Source: Sabellastarte sp. h YS-2021
Lineage: Eukaryota; Annelida; Polychaeta; Sabellida; Sabellidae
NCBI GenBank assembly: GCA_964017235.1
Contig: OZ024931.1
Location: forward strand, 104,798,221-104,862,220
Length of the DNA: 64,000 bases
Direction of reading: 5' to 3'
Of the stretch, positions 32,831 through 43,089 are shown in pieces (the first letter of the stretch is position 1; each line of letters starts with the position of its first letter). The position numbers were made by a program, and so were the translations under genes. Below the pieces are notes generated by a model. That model searched no databases. It saw nothing but the letters and a program-made list of their open reading frames with translations, and had not been told where the DNA came from.

Positions 32831-34393
32831 GGCAGGTTTGGCTCTCCCTGGGTTCAAATCCAAGGGTAGTCTCCATCCTCAGGGAAGGGTATCAACTACC
32901 CTTCAAGGAGAGACCACCTCTGGCAAGATTTCCTGTGATTATCAGTGGTTCATCAAATCCCTCTCGAAACAAAAGTCTGAACGAGGCATTGCATTCCCTA
33001 GGTCAAAAACAGACTATCGAAAAGGTGGCCGTTCAGTCATCTCTGGGTTTCTACAACCGGTTGTTCCTGGTGCCCAAACCCAACGGGAAATGGAGGCCCA
33101 TTCTAGATCTAAGCCAACTGAACCTTTACCTTGCCCCAGCAACGTTCAAGATGGAAACTCCGGAGACCATCAGACTCTCCCTGCCTTCTCCTGGGTCTGG
33201 AATGTTGCACGGTCAGGCAGTTCATGTCTTTAATCGGCCTTCTGACAGCAACAGAAAAACAAGTAGTATCGGGGCGACTACATATGAGGCCCATTCAGTG
33301 GCACCTAAAAAAGCATTGGCATGCCCCGGAATCTCTGGAAAAGGTCATCCCAATTCCTTCATCTCTCCATGTACATCTAAGGTGGTGGTTGGACCCGGCC
33401 AAGGTGCTCTCCGGTCAACCCTTACACCCTCTTCAACACGCCCTTCAACTGTTTACAGACGCCTCAAACGAAGGTTGGGGCGCTCACTTAGGCAATTACA
33501 TGGCAAAAGGAGTTTGGTTAGAGTCAGAAAGCGCCTTGCACATAAATTTGTTGGAACTCAAGGCAGTACTGCTGGCCTTAAAACGGTTTGAGCGGTTATG
33601 TTGCAACCAGATAGTTCTTGTTTGTACAGACAACACCACTGTGGTCTCTTACATCAACAAGGAAGGGGGTATGAAATCAGGCTCACTCTGTGCCCTCCTT
33701 TGGAGACTGATGCTTTGGTGCAATCAAAGGCAGATTGTCCTGAGGGCCAGGCATATTCCGGGTCACCTGAACGTCATAGCCGACAAACTGTCCCGACTAA
33801 ATCAGGTGATCCAAACGGAATGGTCCCTCCTCCCGGAGGTGTTTGCTCAAATATGCCGGCGTTGGCACCGCCCGTCTGTGGACCTGTTTGCCACCCGGTT
33901 CAATCACAAACTTCCCCGGTTTGTATCCCCGGTTCCAGACCAATCAGCGTGGGGAGTGGACGCCTTAAGTCTCCCTTGGGAGGACGTGGACGCTTATGCC
34001 TTTCCACCGACGGCCCTTCTTCATCAGGTGGTAACGAAACTCTTGGACCACGGATTCCGTCGTCTCATTCTGATAGCACCAGGTTGGCCCAACATGCCTT
34101 GGTTTTGGGACCTGGTCAACATGTCAGCTCAAGTTCCCCTCCTGCTCCCTCAGGTGTCGAAATTGATCACTCAACCGTTCAATCAGTGTCCTCACCGGGA
34201 CCTGCCCAATCTGAACCTTCATGCGTGGCTCCTAGAGCCTCTGCCATCCAGCAGGCCGGGTTCTCGGCAGAAGTGGCAACAAGAATTGAGGCTCCTCAAA
34301 GACGCTCTACCAGAGCCATTTATGAATCAAAGTGGTCCGTTTTTGTCAGATGGTGTGAAAAGAATCAGGTGGACTTCAGAACTCCCTCTATAG
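32780..34393 (+). pseudogene. RT-RNase H-methyltransferase-like ORF with RT core deleted (element 2)
   Basis: The N-terminal RT part is present (PPVGGRL, LSLGSNPRVVSIL, KWRPILDLSQLN, FKMETPETIRLSL to about 33,183). Sequence then jumps to VRQFMSLIGLLTATEKQV at about 33,207. Compared with element 1, about 445 bp are missing, removing the motif-A Asp, the FGL motif, YLDD and FVGY. The frame also changes across the junction. Downstream, RNase H (FTDASNEGWGAH, CTDNTTVVSYI, RHIPGHLNVIADKLSR) and the methyltransferase-like domain (VDLFATRFN, VDALSLPW, AYAFPP, APGWPNMPWFWDL) run in one frame to 34,393. This shows the undamaged relation of these domains and identifies the extra C in element 1. Confidence 0.88.
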
Positions 34394-35295
34394 AGCAAAT
34401 TGCGGATTTTCTCCTTTCCCTTTTTCAGGAGAAACATCTTCAACCTAGTACCATAGAAGGCTATAGGACTGCCATAGCCGACAAAGTGGGGAATTCCAGA
34501 ATTAACATCAGCAAGGATGAAAACTTGTCCAGGTTGTTGGACAGTTTTCATAGGGACAAACCAAAAGGCAGGCGTGGGGTCCCTACGTGGAATTTGTCTT
34601 TGGTCCTTCACCAACTTACACAACCTCCTTTTGAACCTCTCAGGAAGGCTTCGCTGAAGTACCTCACCTTTAAGACTGTCTTCCTTCTAGCCTTGGGCTC
34701 TGGGAAACGGAGGAGTGAAATTCATGCTTGGGTCCACAGGAACATTAGGCACCAAGAGGATTGGTCGAATGTTTCATTATCGCCTTCTCCTAGTTTCATC
34801 TCTAAGAACCACCTGGCTAAAGAGGGTCCCGCTTGCGTGGCCCCTGTTATCATTCCAGCCTTGGCTCCTTCATTGGACAAATCCCTCAAGGAGGATAGGA
34901 GTCTGTGCCCGGTCCGGGCACTACGTTATTACTTGGACAAAACCAAAGATCTCCGTTCAGGCAAGGAATTGGTTTTTGTTTCCTTTAGGAAGAGTTTCCA
35001 GAAGGATATTGTCCCTGCTACCGTTTCCTCCTGGATCAAACAAACCATAGTCCTTTGTTACCAGATGTCAGACCAACAGGCTCAACAGTTGCATCAGGTT
35101 CGGGCTCATGACGTTCGCGCGTTCGCGGCGTCCAAAGCCTTTCAGGGGGGTGTTCCCTTAGACCAGATTTTGGCAGCCTGTCACTGGAAATCTCATAACA
35201 CCTTCACCCAATTTTACTTGAAGGACTTGGCATGGGCAGACTCGGATGTGTACCATTTGGGTCCTGTGGTAGCTGCCCAACAAATTAGGGACTAA
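33598..35295 (+). CDS. DIRS tyrosine recombinase (element 2)
   Basis: Open frame of 565 codons, -1 relative to the RNase H/methyltransferase-like frame it overlaps. Residues conserved with elements 1 and 3 begin near 34,075 (LAQHALVLG), so the first 160 codons are probably a shadow of RNase H. No ATG lies just before the conserved part; a frameshift or internal initiation must be considered. The core contains EAPQRRSTRAIYESKW, QPSTIEGYRTAIADKVG, GSGKRRSEIHAW (Arg I), RAHDVRAFAASKAF (His/Arg II), ACHWKSHNTFTQFYL (His or Trp, and nucleophile Tyr). It would integrate the circular DNA product. It is uninterrupted although the same element lacks its RT core. Confidence 0.87.
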   Translation: MLQPDSSCLYRQHHCGLLHQQGRGYEIRLTLCPPLETDALVQSKADCPEGQAYSGSPERHSRQTVPTKSGDPNGMVPPPGGVCSNMPALAPPVCGPVCHPVQSQTSPVCIPGSRPISVGSGRLKSPLGGRGRLCLSTDGPSSSGGNETLGPRIPSSHSDSTRLAQHALVLGPGQHVSSSSPPAPSGVEIDHSTVQSVSSPGPAQSEPSCVAPRASAIQQAGFSAEVATRIEAPQRRSTRAIYESKWSVFVRWCEKNQVDFRTPSIEQIADFLLSLFQEKHLQPSTIEGYRTAIADKVGNSRINISKDENLSRLLDSFHRDKPKGRRGVPTWNLSLVLHQLTQPPFEPLRKASLKYLTFKTVFLLALGSGKRRSEIHAWVHRNIRHQEDWSNVSLSPSPSFISKNHLAKEGPACVAPVIIPALAPSLDKSLKEDRSLCPVRALRYYLDKTKDLRSGKELVFVSFRKSFQKDIVPATVSSWIKQTIVLCYQMSDQQAQQLHQVRAHDVRAFAASKAFQGGVPLDQILAACHWKSHNTFTQFYLKDLAWADSDVYHLGPVVAAQQIRD

Positions 35296-35356
35296 GTAGA
35301 GGCTCCCATGTATATAGTGTATAGTGATGTATATATGTATTCATACATGTACATAA

Positions 35357-35387
<31 letters not shown>

Positions 35388-35642
35388 CGTCCCTGCAGTC
35401 TGTCTTGCGTTGCAAGAAGATGGGGGACCATCTTAATCTTCAATTCCCCTTCTTCACTTCCTCGCGAACTCGTCAGCTACAAAACAAAAGGGGGGGGGGG
35501 GGGAGAGAGACTGTACCTATCCAGGGTAGTTAGAAACCCTTCCCGGGTGATTTCCTCTGGATTTACGGAGTATATATGTAGATCTTAGAGTCTCGGTCTC
35601 CCCTTTGTCCATAGCTACCCTCCAACCACTGGGTAGTTATTC
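35296..35642 (+). promoter_or_regulatory. 3' untranslated region of element 2
   Basis: Contains a 25-base A-run (35,363-35,387), the purine tract CAAAAG(G)n at 35,481-35,509 followed by AGAGAGA, and the hairpin CTACCC...GGGTAG at 35,615-35,636. Homopolymer lengths may not be reliable. Confidence 0.6.
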
Positions 35643-35740
35643 TGCACTGGTCCACTAGGTAAGATATATTAACGCAATAAAATGGAAAATTTAATGGTTA
35701 AATTAAATTTTTATTAGTTAATATCTTACCTAGTGGACCA
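35643..35740 (+). repeat. Internal complementary region, element 2
   Basis: Complement of the element 2 left end (TGCACTGGTCCACTAGG through AATAAAAT) fused to the complement of its own right end (GGAAAATTTAATGG through TAGTGGACCA). It matches this element's termini rather than element 1's (TTAATGGTT versus TTAATAAGT), so it evolves with them. Confidence 0.92.
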
Positions 35741-35800
35741 AGAGAGTCCCACCCTACCTGCCCCGCAATAGCTCAAAGGGGGACATTCTTAGGTAGGCCA

Positions 35801-35987
35801 CAAAAAGAGGAAGTACGCATGCGCGCACACGCGCAGTAGGGGAGCTGGGTGCAGTCACGACACCTGGCGAATGAGGAGTACACTACCGGTCCCGGTCAGA
35901 GCCCAGCTCAGGACGTTTTTGTCTAACGTTTGGCGGGACCGGCTGCGCGCCGGACAAATGCACTGGTCCACTAGGTAAGATATTAAC
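35801..35987 (-). repeat. Element 2 right ITR
   Basis: Inverted copy of 30,158-30,352 with one difference (GCGCACACGC against GCGCGCACGC-type sequence). The unique right terminus continues to 36,020. Confidence 0.92.
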
Positions 35988-36020
35988 TAATAAAAATTTA
36001 ATTTAACCATTAAATTTTCC

Positions 36021-36236
36021 AGTTATTAGTCAGACGTAGGCAAAATCAGCTATACAGGTAACTTGGGCAATCTGTTGATGATTTGGAATGGTGAACTTCA
36101 AGGTTAAATACATACTTAGAAAGGACATCTGTATCTCTTCAATATTCTGCAAATAAAGAAATTTAACCTTCTACAGTTGAGAGACAGCTGCAGTTTCTCA
36201 ATAAAATGAAAAACAAAACAAAAGCCTAACAATTAT
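36021..36236. other. Spacer between elements 2 and 3
   Basis: 216 bp of AT-rich sequence beginning AGTTATTAG. No feature recognised. Confidence 0.5.
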
Positions 36237-36245
36237 ATTTTATTG

Positions 36246-36427
36246 CGTTAATACATCCTATCCAATGGACAAATGCTATTCCGGTCGGCGCAGACTGGCC
36301 TGCCAAACGTCAGAAAAAGACGTCCTGTGTCTCCACCGGCCAGCCGGTCCCTAGTACCAGTGCACTCGCCAGATGGCGTGTCATACTTCCTTCCTGTCTA
36401 GACAGGGTGACGTCATGGCATCTTTTT
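36246..36427 (+). repeat. Element 3 left ITR
   Basis: Partner of 45,593-45,776. It includes a perfect CRE palindrome TGACGTCA at 36,408-36,415, repeated at 45,607-45,614, instead of the GCGCATGCG block of elements 1 and 2. Confidence 0.9.
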
Positions 36428-36548
36428 CGTTTGGCTCATGTACCTTGTGCACGGATTAATTCTGAGTTTTCAGTTTTTTTTTGCGAGTATATCTACGAAT
36501 TTGCTTTTTAAAGCTCATTATTTGATTCTTGGTAGTGTATAGCACATT

Positions 36549-38518
36549 ATGTCATCTAATCAATGATGTGGAGGGTGTGGCCATATGATGGCAGGTTTTG
36601 ATCTTCATGGTTTTTGTGCGCGTTGTCGTGACAAGAAAAAGGGTAAGGACCCCTGTGTTGAGAAACCAGGATCTGATTGCCAGCACTGTAACGCCTTGAC
36701 CCCTGAACAACTTACACAACTATCCACCCCTTCCTATAAATTGAAGAAGGAGAAACGTGATAAAGCTGGCACTACCCCTTCAAAGAACGTTTCAACAACT
36801 AATGTCACTCTCATTCCCACCCTTGTGGACCCGCCACGAGTGTCGGTAATAAGGGCAGTGGATGGCCAGGACACTGGTTTGAGTGCACAGCCGGCTGAAA
36901 AGAAGAAAAAAGTAGAAGATAAGAAGAAGTCGGTCAAATCTAAGCCTTCAGCTAGCCGGCCGGCTGCAGTGTCCACCGACCAGAGGTTCAACGAATTAGA
37001 CCAGAAGTGGTCAGACCGGTTCAACCGGCTATAAGCACTGTTACTAGCAAGAACTCTGGACCAGCCTCAACAGGACCCTACCTTTGGTACGGTTAAGGTG
37101 GTCCCAGCTCATTCACAACCAGCTAGTGTCATCAGGTCGGAGCCTTTCATCAGACCCACCGACCAACCAGCTTCTCAGCCTGCTGACCGACCCTCTGGAT
37201 CTTCTGACCGACCTTCTACATCCACCAACACTGACCCACCGACCTCTAGGTCTCAGGCTGACCGACAACAAACATCAGACCGGCCAGCAGTTTCTGATAG
37301 ACCTTCTACAAGCATATCCAATGCCTTTCAACCGACCAGAAAGATTTCTTCCAGTGAATCAGATTCGGAGAGTGTGGTATCCGACCGACCCCCTGTGGAT
37401 ATTTTTGTTGAGGAGGGAGAGTTGTCGGATGAACTGGATGCTACAGTGACAGATCCGAATCATTCCCCTTCGGAAGAACAATCTTACAGGGAGATCCGGT
37501 CGTTTATGGGATGGACCCACATTCCGATATGGATACTACCACTGGCTCTTCAGAAGATAACCCATTTGCTGGACCAAAACTGCAGACACCGGGCAAGATA
37601 TCAGTTCAGTTACCTACTGATGAGTGGCTCTGCCGGAAACTCTCCAAACTGAACTTAACCCTCACTGATGGATATCCATCTTGCAGTGCAGAAGCCGGTG
37701 GACTGCAGAGAGATCAGTTTTTAAAGCCACCTAGATCTCAGGCCAAGTGGTACGGCTGCCACCCTCAACAGAAGAGTGACACTACAGAAATGCTTCCGTC
37801 TTGGAGTACGGATTTATCTAAGCTCAACAGTGGTTACCTGAGGATAGCAAGACAGGCTGGAATTGCCACCAGCCCTCCCAAGTCGCGGCCAATCTCTCAA
37901 GATACCTTGAGAAAGTTGGAGAAATCCGCCCGGTAGTCGTTGGTTATCTGCAACTAGGCTGCAGGTTTCAATAGGTGCTTGATGAAAGTGCAACAGGACA
38001 TGCAGTCCCAGCTTAAAGTCATTAGACTCGAACACAAGGGCAAGTCTTCATCGAAACTGTCTACAGCCACAGAAGAGTTACAGTTTCTCATGGACTTTAA
38101 CTCCAGCCTTTGCCAGGCTATGGCCAAGTCCATGGAACATTTGACAGACTCTGTTTTCATGAATATGGCTAATGTTACTCTCCTTAGAAGGGACTCGTAC
38201 CTAGCATACTTAAAGGCAGGAATCAAGGCCGAGACTCTGGCAGCTCTCAGGACTGCCCCACTTCATATCTCCACCTTGTTTCTGGATACGGCTCCAAAAC
38301 AAGCAGAAGAAGATCTCTCCAATGCTGGTAAATGTTGGTCGGGGTCACTCTACAAGAAAGGTCGCTACCAGCCCTATGAAAGACAGGACAGCAAGTCGGA
38401 TAATAGAAGGCAAGACAGGCTGGCTTGGAAAAACATATCAAGGGGTCACAACAAGAGGAATAAAGGCAAACACCAGTACTCCTCGCAACCTGCCAAGGGT
38501 CAACAGCCGTATAAATAA
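36549..38518 (+). pseudogene. DIRS ORF1, gag-like, decayed (element 3)
   Basis: ATG at 36,549 gives MSSNQ then TGA at 36,564, where relatives have Arg (CGA to TGA). The frame continues with GCGHMMAGFDLHGFCARCR, DPC and C-x2-C. A TAA at 37,032 replaces the Glu of FEALL. The middle is rich in DRPS and TDQP units. A one-base loss near 37,525 follows RSFMGWTHIP. The next frame has LPTDEWLCRKL and YPSCSAEAGG, then TAG at 37,934 and a second stop shortly before AAGFNRC. It ends at 38,518 with PYK and TAA. Clearly non-functional, but useful as a third sequence for judging conservation. Confidence 0.88.
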
Positions 38519-38559
38519 CAATCAATATATAACTTTGTTACAGGAAAGGCTGTTGACCG

Positions 38560-38800
38560 GGAGCACATCAATACCAAAGACAATAAACACTTTAAATGTA
38601 AATTGTCATGTTCGCAAAGGAAAGAGTTAAGTCTCGGGTCAGCAGGTTGTTATGTAATTCAAGAGAAATTAAAATATGTCAAAGGTGCTTCCTGTGTCAC
38701 TCAGTTGTCTTGTGCAAAACCTGTAACAAATGTCCCAATTGTTGTCACAAATTTACCTGTAGGGGCCAGACTTCAACACTTTTGGGAAACTTTGCTAAAT
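38560..38800 (+). pseudogene. Cys-rich domain, element 3 copy
   Basis: In the frame of the ATG at 38,608 the sequence gives ICQRCFLC, LCKTCNKCPNCC and KFTC. An indel between the gag stop and this segment changes its register relative to gag, but the offset to the RT frame (+1) is the same as in elements 1 and 2. Confidence 0.55.
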
Positions 38801-40711
38801 CTGGGTGGGCTACACCCTCCCCTTTCGGATCTGGCCCAAACTCACACGATCTCCCGACAGTCATAAGCCGTTATGTCAATCCCCACAGGAACAGCTACCT
38901 GACGGAGACATTACATCAGCTTATAGACAAAAATGCAGTGGAGCTAGTAAGAAACAACACCTCTCTAGGTTTTTCAACCGGCTATTTTTACTTCCCAAGC
39001 CAAACAAAAAATGGAGACCTATACTAGACCTGAGCAATCTGAATTTTTTCCTCAAGGCGGAGAAATTCAAGATGGAGACACTGGAAACCATCAGGACATC
39101 CCTCCAACAAGGGGAGTGGGTGACCTCGATAGACTTCAAGGACGCCTACTTCCATATACCAATACAGGAACAATCCAGGAAATATCGAGATTTCACCTCC
39201 AGGGTCAGACATACCAATTCAAGGCACTTCCTTTCGGTCTATCCACAGCACCCTTGGAGTTCACTGTGGTAGCAAAAGAGGTAAAACTGATGGCTATACA
39301 CAAGGGTATAAGGATCCACCAGTACCTAGACGACTGGTTGGTGAGAGCCAGATCCCACCAGGCTTGTCTCCAGCATACTCAGGAACTAGTGAAGTTATGC
39401 CAAGAACTAGGTTGGCTAGTAAACTTGGAAAAATCAGAACTGGAACCCAAGCAGATTTTCGATTTTGTAGGTTACCAGTTCGACCTCAGAGCTGGTCGGG
39501 TCCGACCCACGCCGGATCGTTGGCAGAACCTTCAGGACAAAGTATCAGAAATATTGTCACTACCGGCCTGTCCGGTCCGGCAACTCCTGTCCCTTATAGG
39601 CCTACTGACAGCAACAGAAAAGCAAGTTCACCTAGGCCGGTTACACATGAGACCCATACAGTGGCATCTCAAAAACAACTGGAGGGTACCAGAGTCACTA
39701 GAAAAGGTGATTCAAATTCCCAGATCAATGCACCCTCATCTGCAGTGGTGGCTGCTGGAGGAAAACGTCCTCACAGGCCAACCATTACACCCAATAAAAC
39801 ATGCTCTGCAAATCTTTACAGACGCATCAAAAGAAGGGTGGGGCGCTCACTTAAACGAACGCACTGCAAGAGGGTCCTGGTCACTACCAGAAAGCAAACT
39901 GCATATAAACTATCTGGAGTTAAAAGCAGTCTTCTTAGCTTTAAAAGAGTTTCAAGACCTCTGTGGCCACAGGATGGTACTTGTAGCAACCGACAACACT
40001 ACAGTAGTGTTATACATAAACAAGGAGGGAGGCATGAGGTCGGGCCCACTGTGTGCCCTTCTATGGAGAATTTTGACCTGGTGTACCAGTCATCAAGTAA
40101 CTCTCAGAGCCCGACACATCCCAGGCCAGCTGAACGTAGTGGCAGACAAGCTATCACAGCTAGGCCAGACCATTCAAACAGAATGGTCCCTCCTTCAAGA
40201 GATTTTCCAAGCTATATGCAGCAGGTGGCACCGACCTCAGATCTATTTGCCACGAGGTTCAACAACAAGTTGCCTCAGTTCGTGTCACCAGTACCGGACT
40301 CCTTGGCAGTAGCAGTGGATGCACTCAGTGTGCCATGGGAGGATCTGGACGCATACGCCTTCCCACCAGCGGCCATCTTGGGCAAGGTGGTGGAGAAGTT
40401 ACAGGACTCCCCTTGCAAGAGAATTATTCTGATTGCTCTGGGATGGCCAAACATGCCTTGGTTTTGGGATCTAGTGACCATGTCCAGTCAGATCCCACTG
40501 AGCCGGCCCAACCTGTTGACACAACCTTTCAATCAGATCCCTCACAGAAATCTGACGAATCTAAATCTCCATGCATGGCTCCTAGAGCCACAGCAATCAA
40601 GGAGCAGGGCTTCTCTGAAGCAGTGGCAACAAGGATTGAGGCTCCTCAAAGAGGATCAGCCAGATCAGTATACGAGGCAAAGTGGGCCATTTTTACAAAG
40701 TGGTGCATCAC
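38700..40711 (+). pseudogene. RT-RNase H-methyltransferase-like ORF (element 3)
   Basis: RT begins at LPVGARLQHFW and runs KWRPILDLSNLN, SIDFKDAYFHIPI, then a one-base loss near 39,180. The next frame carries LPFGLSTAPLEF, YLDDWLV (about 39,329), FVGYQF, RNase H (FTDASKEGWGAH, LELKAVFLAL, ATDNTTVVLYI, RHIPGQLNVVADKLS). A second shift near 40,240 precedes DLFATRFN, VDALSVPWEDLDAYAFPP and WPNMPWFWDL. The frame then runs into the MITE at 40,714. An in-frame stop is also needed to explain the short N-terminal segment (ends near 38,866). Confidence 0.87.
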
Positions 40712-42385
40712 TAGAGAGTTTAAGATACACGTTTCGGAAATTATGTGTACTGCAAAATTTACAAGTACAGTGGACGTTTCCTGTTTGCCATTTCTGGTTA
40801 AGATACAAGTACTACGTGATGAAGGCAGGCCCCCTCCCCATTTGGTTATTTATGCTTGATAACAATTTCGCTGCAAGGAAAATATGATAGATGGATGGAC
40901 CATTTGTTAGTTCATGATCTACTGTAATTCAATGTGATGTAAATTTACTCAAGAATTTACAGTTACCAAATATCATCCAATTGTAAAATAAAGATTAGCA
41001 ACAGAATAGGCTAAAATATATATGTATACACTATTGAATTTTAAGTTTCCATTGTTTTGTTTAAAAAGAAATACTTCCCACAAAAGTAAGTGCAATACAG
41101 CATGATAAAGAATGGTCTGTAGCTAATCTGTGGAATATGACACAAGCTAGAGCCTTTTTTAAAACAGTGTTTTCAAGTGTATTCTTAATCTAAAACTGCA
41201 TTTTAGCAACATATATATAATGTAAGATACTTGAATATATTATTCTTAAAAAGTTGATTATATAAAATGAAGATTTAATAGTAAAAAGTTTAGGTAAACT
41301 CTCACGTTTTGTCCTTACTTGTAGAACTGGTTTTTCACGTTGGGAACTTGTAGCTTGACGTACTGAGTTTGGAAAAAGCGTCAAAGATTACGTCATCCGT
41401 TCTCTTTGCCGTACACGTCCACATGTGTACTTGTATCTTAAACTCTCTAATAATCAGGTGGACTTCAGGGCACCCCGTGTAAAGTCAGTTGCTGACTTCC
41501 TTATGTATCTTTTTGAGGACAGGAAGTTACAGCCCAGCACCATTGATGGATACAGGTCCGCCATTGCTGATAAACTGGGAAATTCAACCCTTAACATCAG
41601 CAAAGATGAAAATCTCACTCGTCTCTTGGATAGTTTCCATAGAGACAGACCCAAGGGCAGAAGGGGTATCCCTTCCTGGAACCCATCTCTGGTGTTACAC
41701 CAGTTGACCAAGGCCCCCTTTGAACCAACCAAGGAAGTTTCCTTGGAAGTATTTGACCTTCAAGACTGTTTTCCTATTAGCCCTGGGTTCAGGCAAACGC
41801 AGAAGTGAGATTCATGCTTGGCAACACAGAAATATCAGACACCAATCTGACTGGTCAAAGGTGTCCCTGTACCCATCTCCCAGCTTTCTTTCCAAGAACC
41901 AGCTGGCCGAGGAGGGTCCAGACTGTGTAGCCCCAGTGGTGATACCAGCCCTGGCCCCAACCCTGGATAGGTCCCTCAAGTCTGATAGGTCACTCTGTCC
42001 AGTCAGAGCTTCGCGTTACTACTTGGACAGGACCTCAGACCTCAGGCAGAATAAGGAGTTGGTCTTTGTCTCCTTCAAGAAAGGTTTCGACAAGGATATC
42101 TCACCTGCCACTATCTCCTCATGGATCAAGCAGACTGTGATCCTATGCTATGAGCTCTCAGACCAGGAGGCCCACACCTTGCATCAGGTCAAAGCCCATG
42201 ATGTCAGGGCCTTTGCTGCTTCCAAGGCGTTCCAGTCTGGAATTTCCTTGGAACAGATCTTGTCAGCCTGTCACTGGAAGTCACATGATACCTTCACACA
42301 AATTTATCTGAAGGATGTGGCTTGGGCTGACTCCAAGCTCTACCACCTGGGACCTGTAGTGGCTGCGCAGCAGATCCACAAGTAA
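40560..42385 (+). pseudogene. Tyrosine recombinase, split by a MITE (element 3)
   Basis: The N-terminal part (CMAPRATAIKEQGFSEAVAT, RIEAPQRGSARSVYEAKW) ends at 40,713. It resumes at 41,448 with NNQVDF, QPSTIDGYRSAIADKLG and GIPSWNPSLVLHQL. An extra G near 41,738 shifts frame before KYLTFKTVFLLALGSGKRR. The end has HDVRAFAASKAF, ACHWKSHDTFTQIYLKD and stops at 42,385. Removing the MITE plus one TA restores continuity through the insertion point; apart from the extra G the recombinase is otherwise open. Confidence 0.88.
40714..41447. mobile_element. MITE inserted in element 3 recombinase
   Basis: 734 bp bounded by GAGAGTTTAAGATAC and its inverse GTATCTTAAACTCTC (15 bp perfect), flanked by TA at 40,712-40,713 and 41,448-41,449. 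No transposase frame. The TA duplication points to a Tc1/mariner-type source. Confidence 0.85.
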
Positions 42386-42727
42386 CCCAGGAAGAAAGGA
42401 GATTTTGTAAATATGTGAATAATGTATATATATATATAAGTAAAAAAAAAAAAAAAGAACTGTGCTTTGCTTCCTTCGGGAGGTTTATTTCTCTTATTAT
42501 GGAACTGAACTGACCCCTCTCTTCCCTTACCTCAGAGCAGGTCTGTTAAAAAAAGGGGGGGGGGGGGTAAATAATTGGTTGACCGGCTTCCGGTAACCTA
42601 TTGTAGCCTTAAGGGTTTCTGACCTCAAGGTCGACCCAGGCCTGAAAGAAATTTTGTTAGTTCTGTTATGAGTTCACCTAAGTTGCTAGTAACTTACCCG
42701 CCGACCAAGCGGTAGTTATTCAGTATT
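42386..42727 (+). promoter_or_regulatory. 3' untranslated region of element 3
   Basis: Contains a TATATATATATA run and A-run near 42,428-42,457, the purine tract (A)7(G)n at 42,547-42,567 and the TACC...GGTA hairpin at 42,692-42,715 before TTATTCAG. Confidence 0.55.
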
Positions 42728-42773
42728 TGTCCATTGGATAGGATGTATTAACGCAATAAAATTGCAAATTTAA
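42728..42773 (+). repeat. ICR of element 3, first half
   Basis: TTTGTCCATTGGATAGGATG through AATAAAATTGCAAATTTAA: the complement of the left end plus the start of the right-end complement. The second half resumes at 45,488-45,535 after an insertion. Confidence 0.88.
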
Positions 42774-43089
42774 CTAGACCAAGGACGCATCTGTGGCCAG
42801 ATGCTGGATGTATCCTCCGACAAAGGCCAACTAACATAGTTTGGAAGATAAACAGCATTTTTCGTTAATAAGCAAGGTGAAAGCCCTTTTAAGTTTGGCT
42901 AACCTTATTTGACCCTGTAGCAGGGGCCCAAGGTGAAGTCTGACCACATCGAAAGATTCGCAGCCCATGATTTCCTATAAGTCGTTTTCACATTGCAAAC
43001 CTCTAGGACCAATAATAAGCAGGAGGGGCCCAAGGTCAAATCTGACCACATGAAAAGATTTGCAGCCCATGACTTCCTATAAGTTGTTT

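Larger units (their letters stand above)
30149..36020 (+). mobile_element. DIRS-type retrotransposon, element 2
   Basis: This 5.87-kb relative of element 1 has the same ITR subfamily (CTTACCTAGTGGACC). The ITR arms differ at one of about 185 positions. ORF1 carries two frameshifts and the RT core is deleted, yet the recombinase frame, ICR (35,643-35,740), purine tract and hairpin are all intact. Ends are defined by the ICR: left ATTTTATTGCG at 30,149 and right AAATTTTCC at 36,020. A damaged element with near-identical ITRs suggests recent mobilisation by proteins supplied in trans. Confidence 0.93.

Noticed and set aside
35363..35387. A-run as the poly(A) tail of a processed retrocopy
   Set aside because: It lies inside element 2, upstream of its ICR and right ITR, and an A-run is also present there in element 3.
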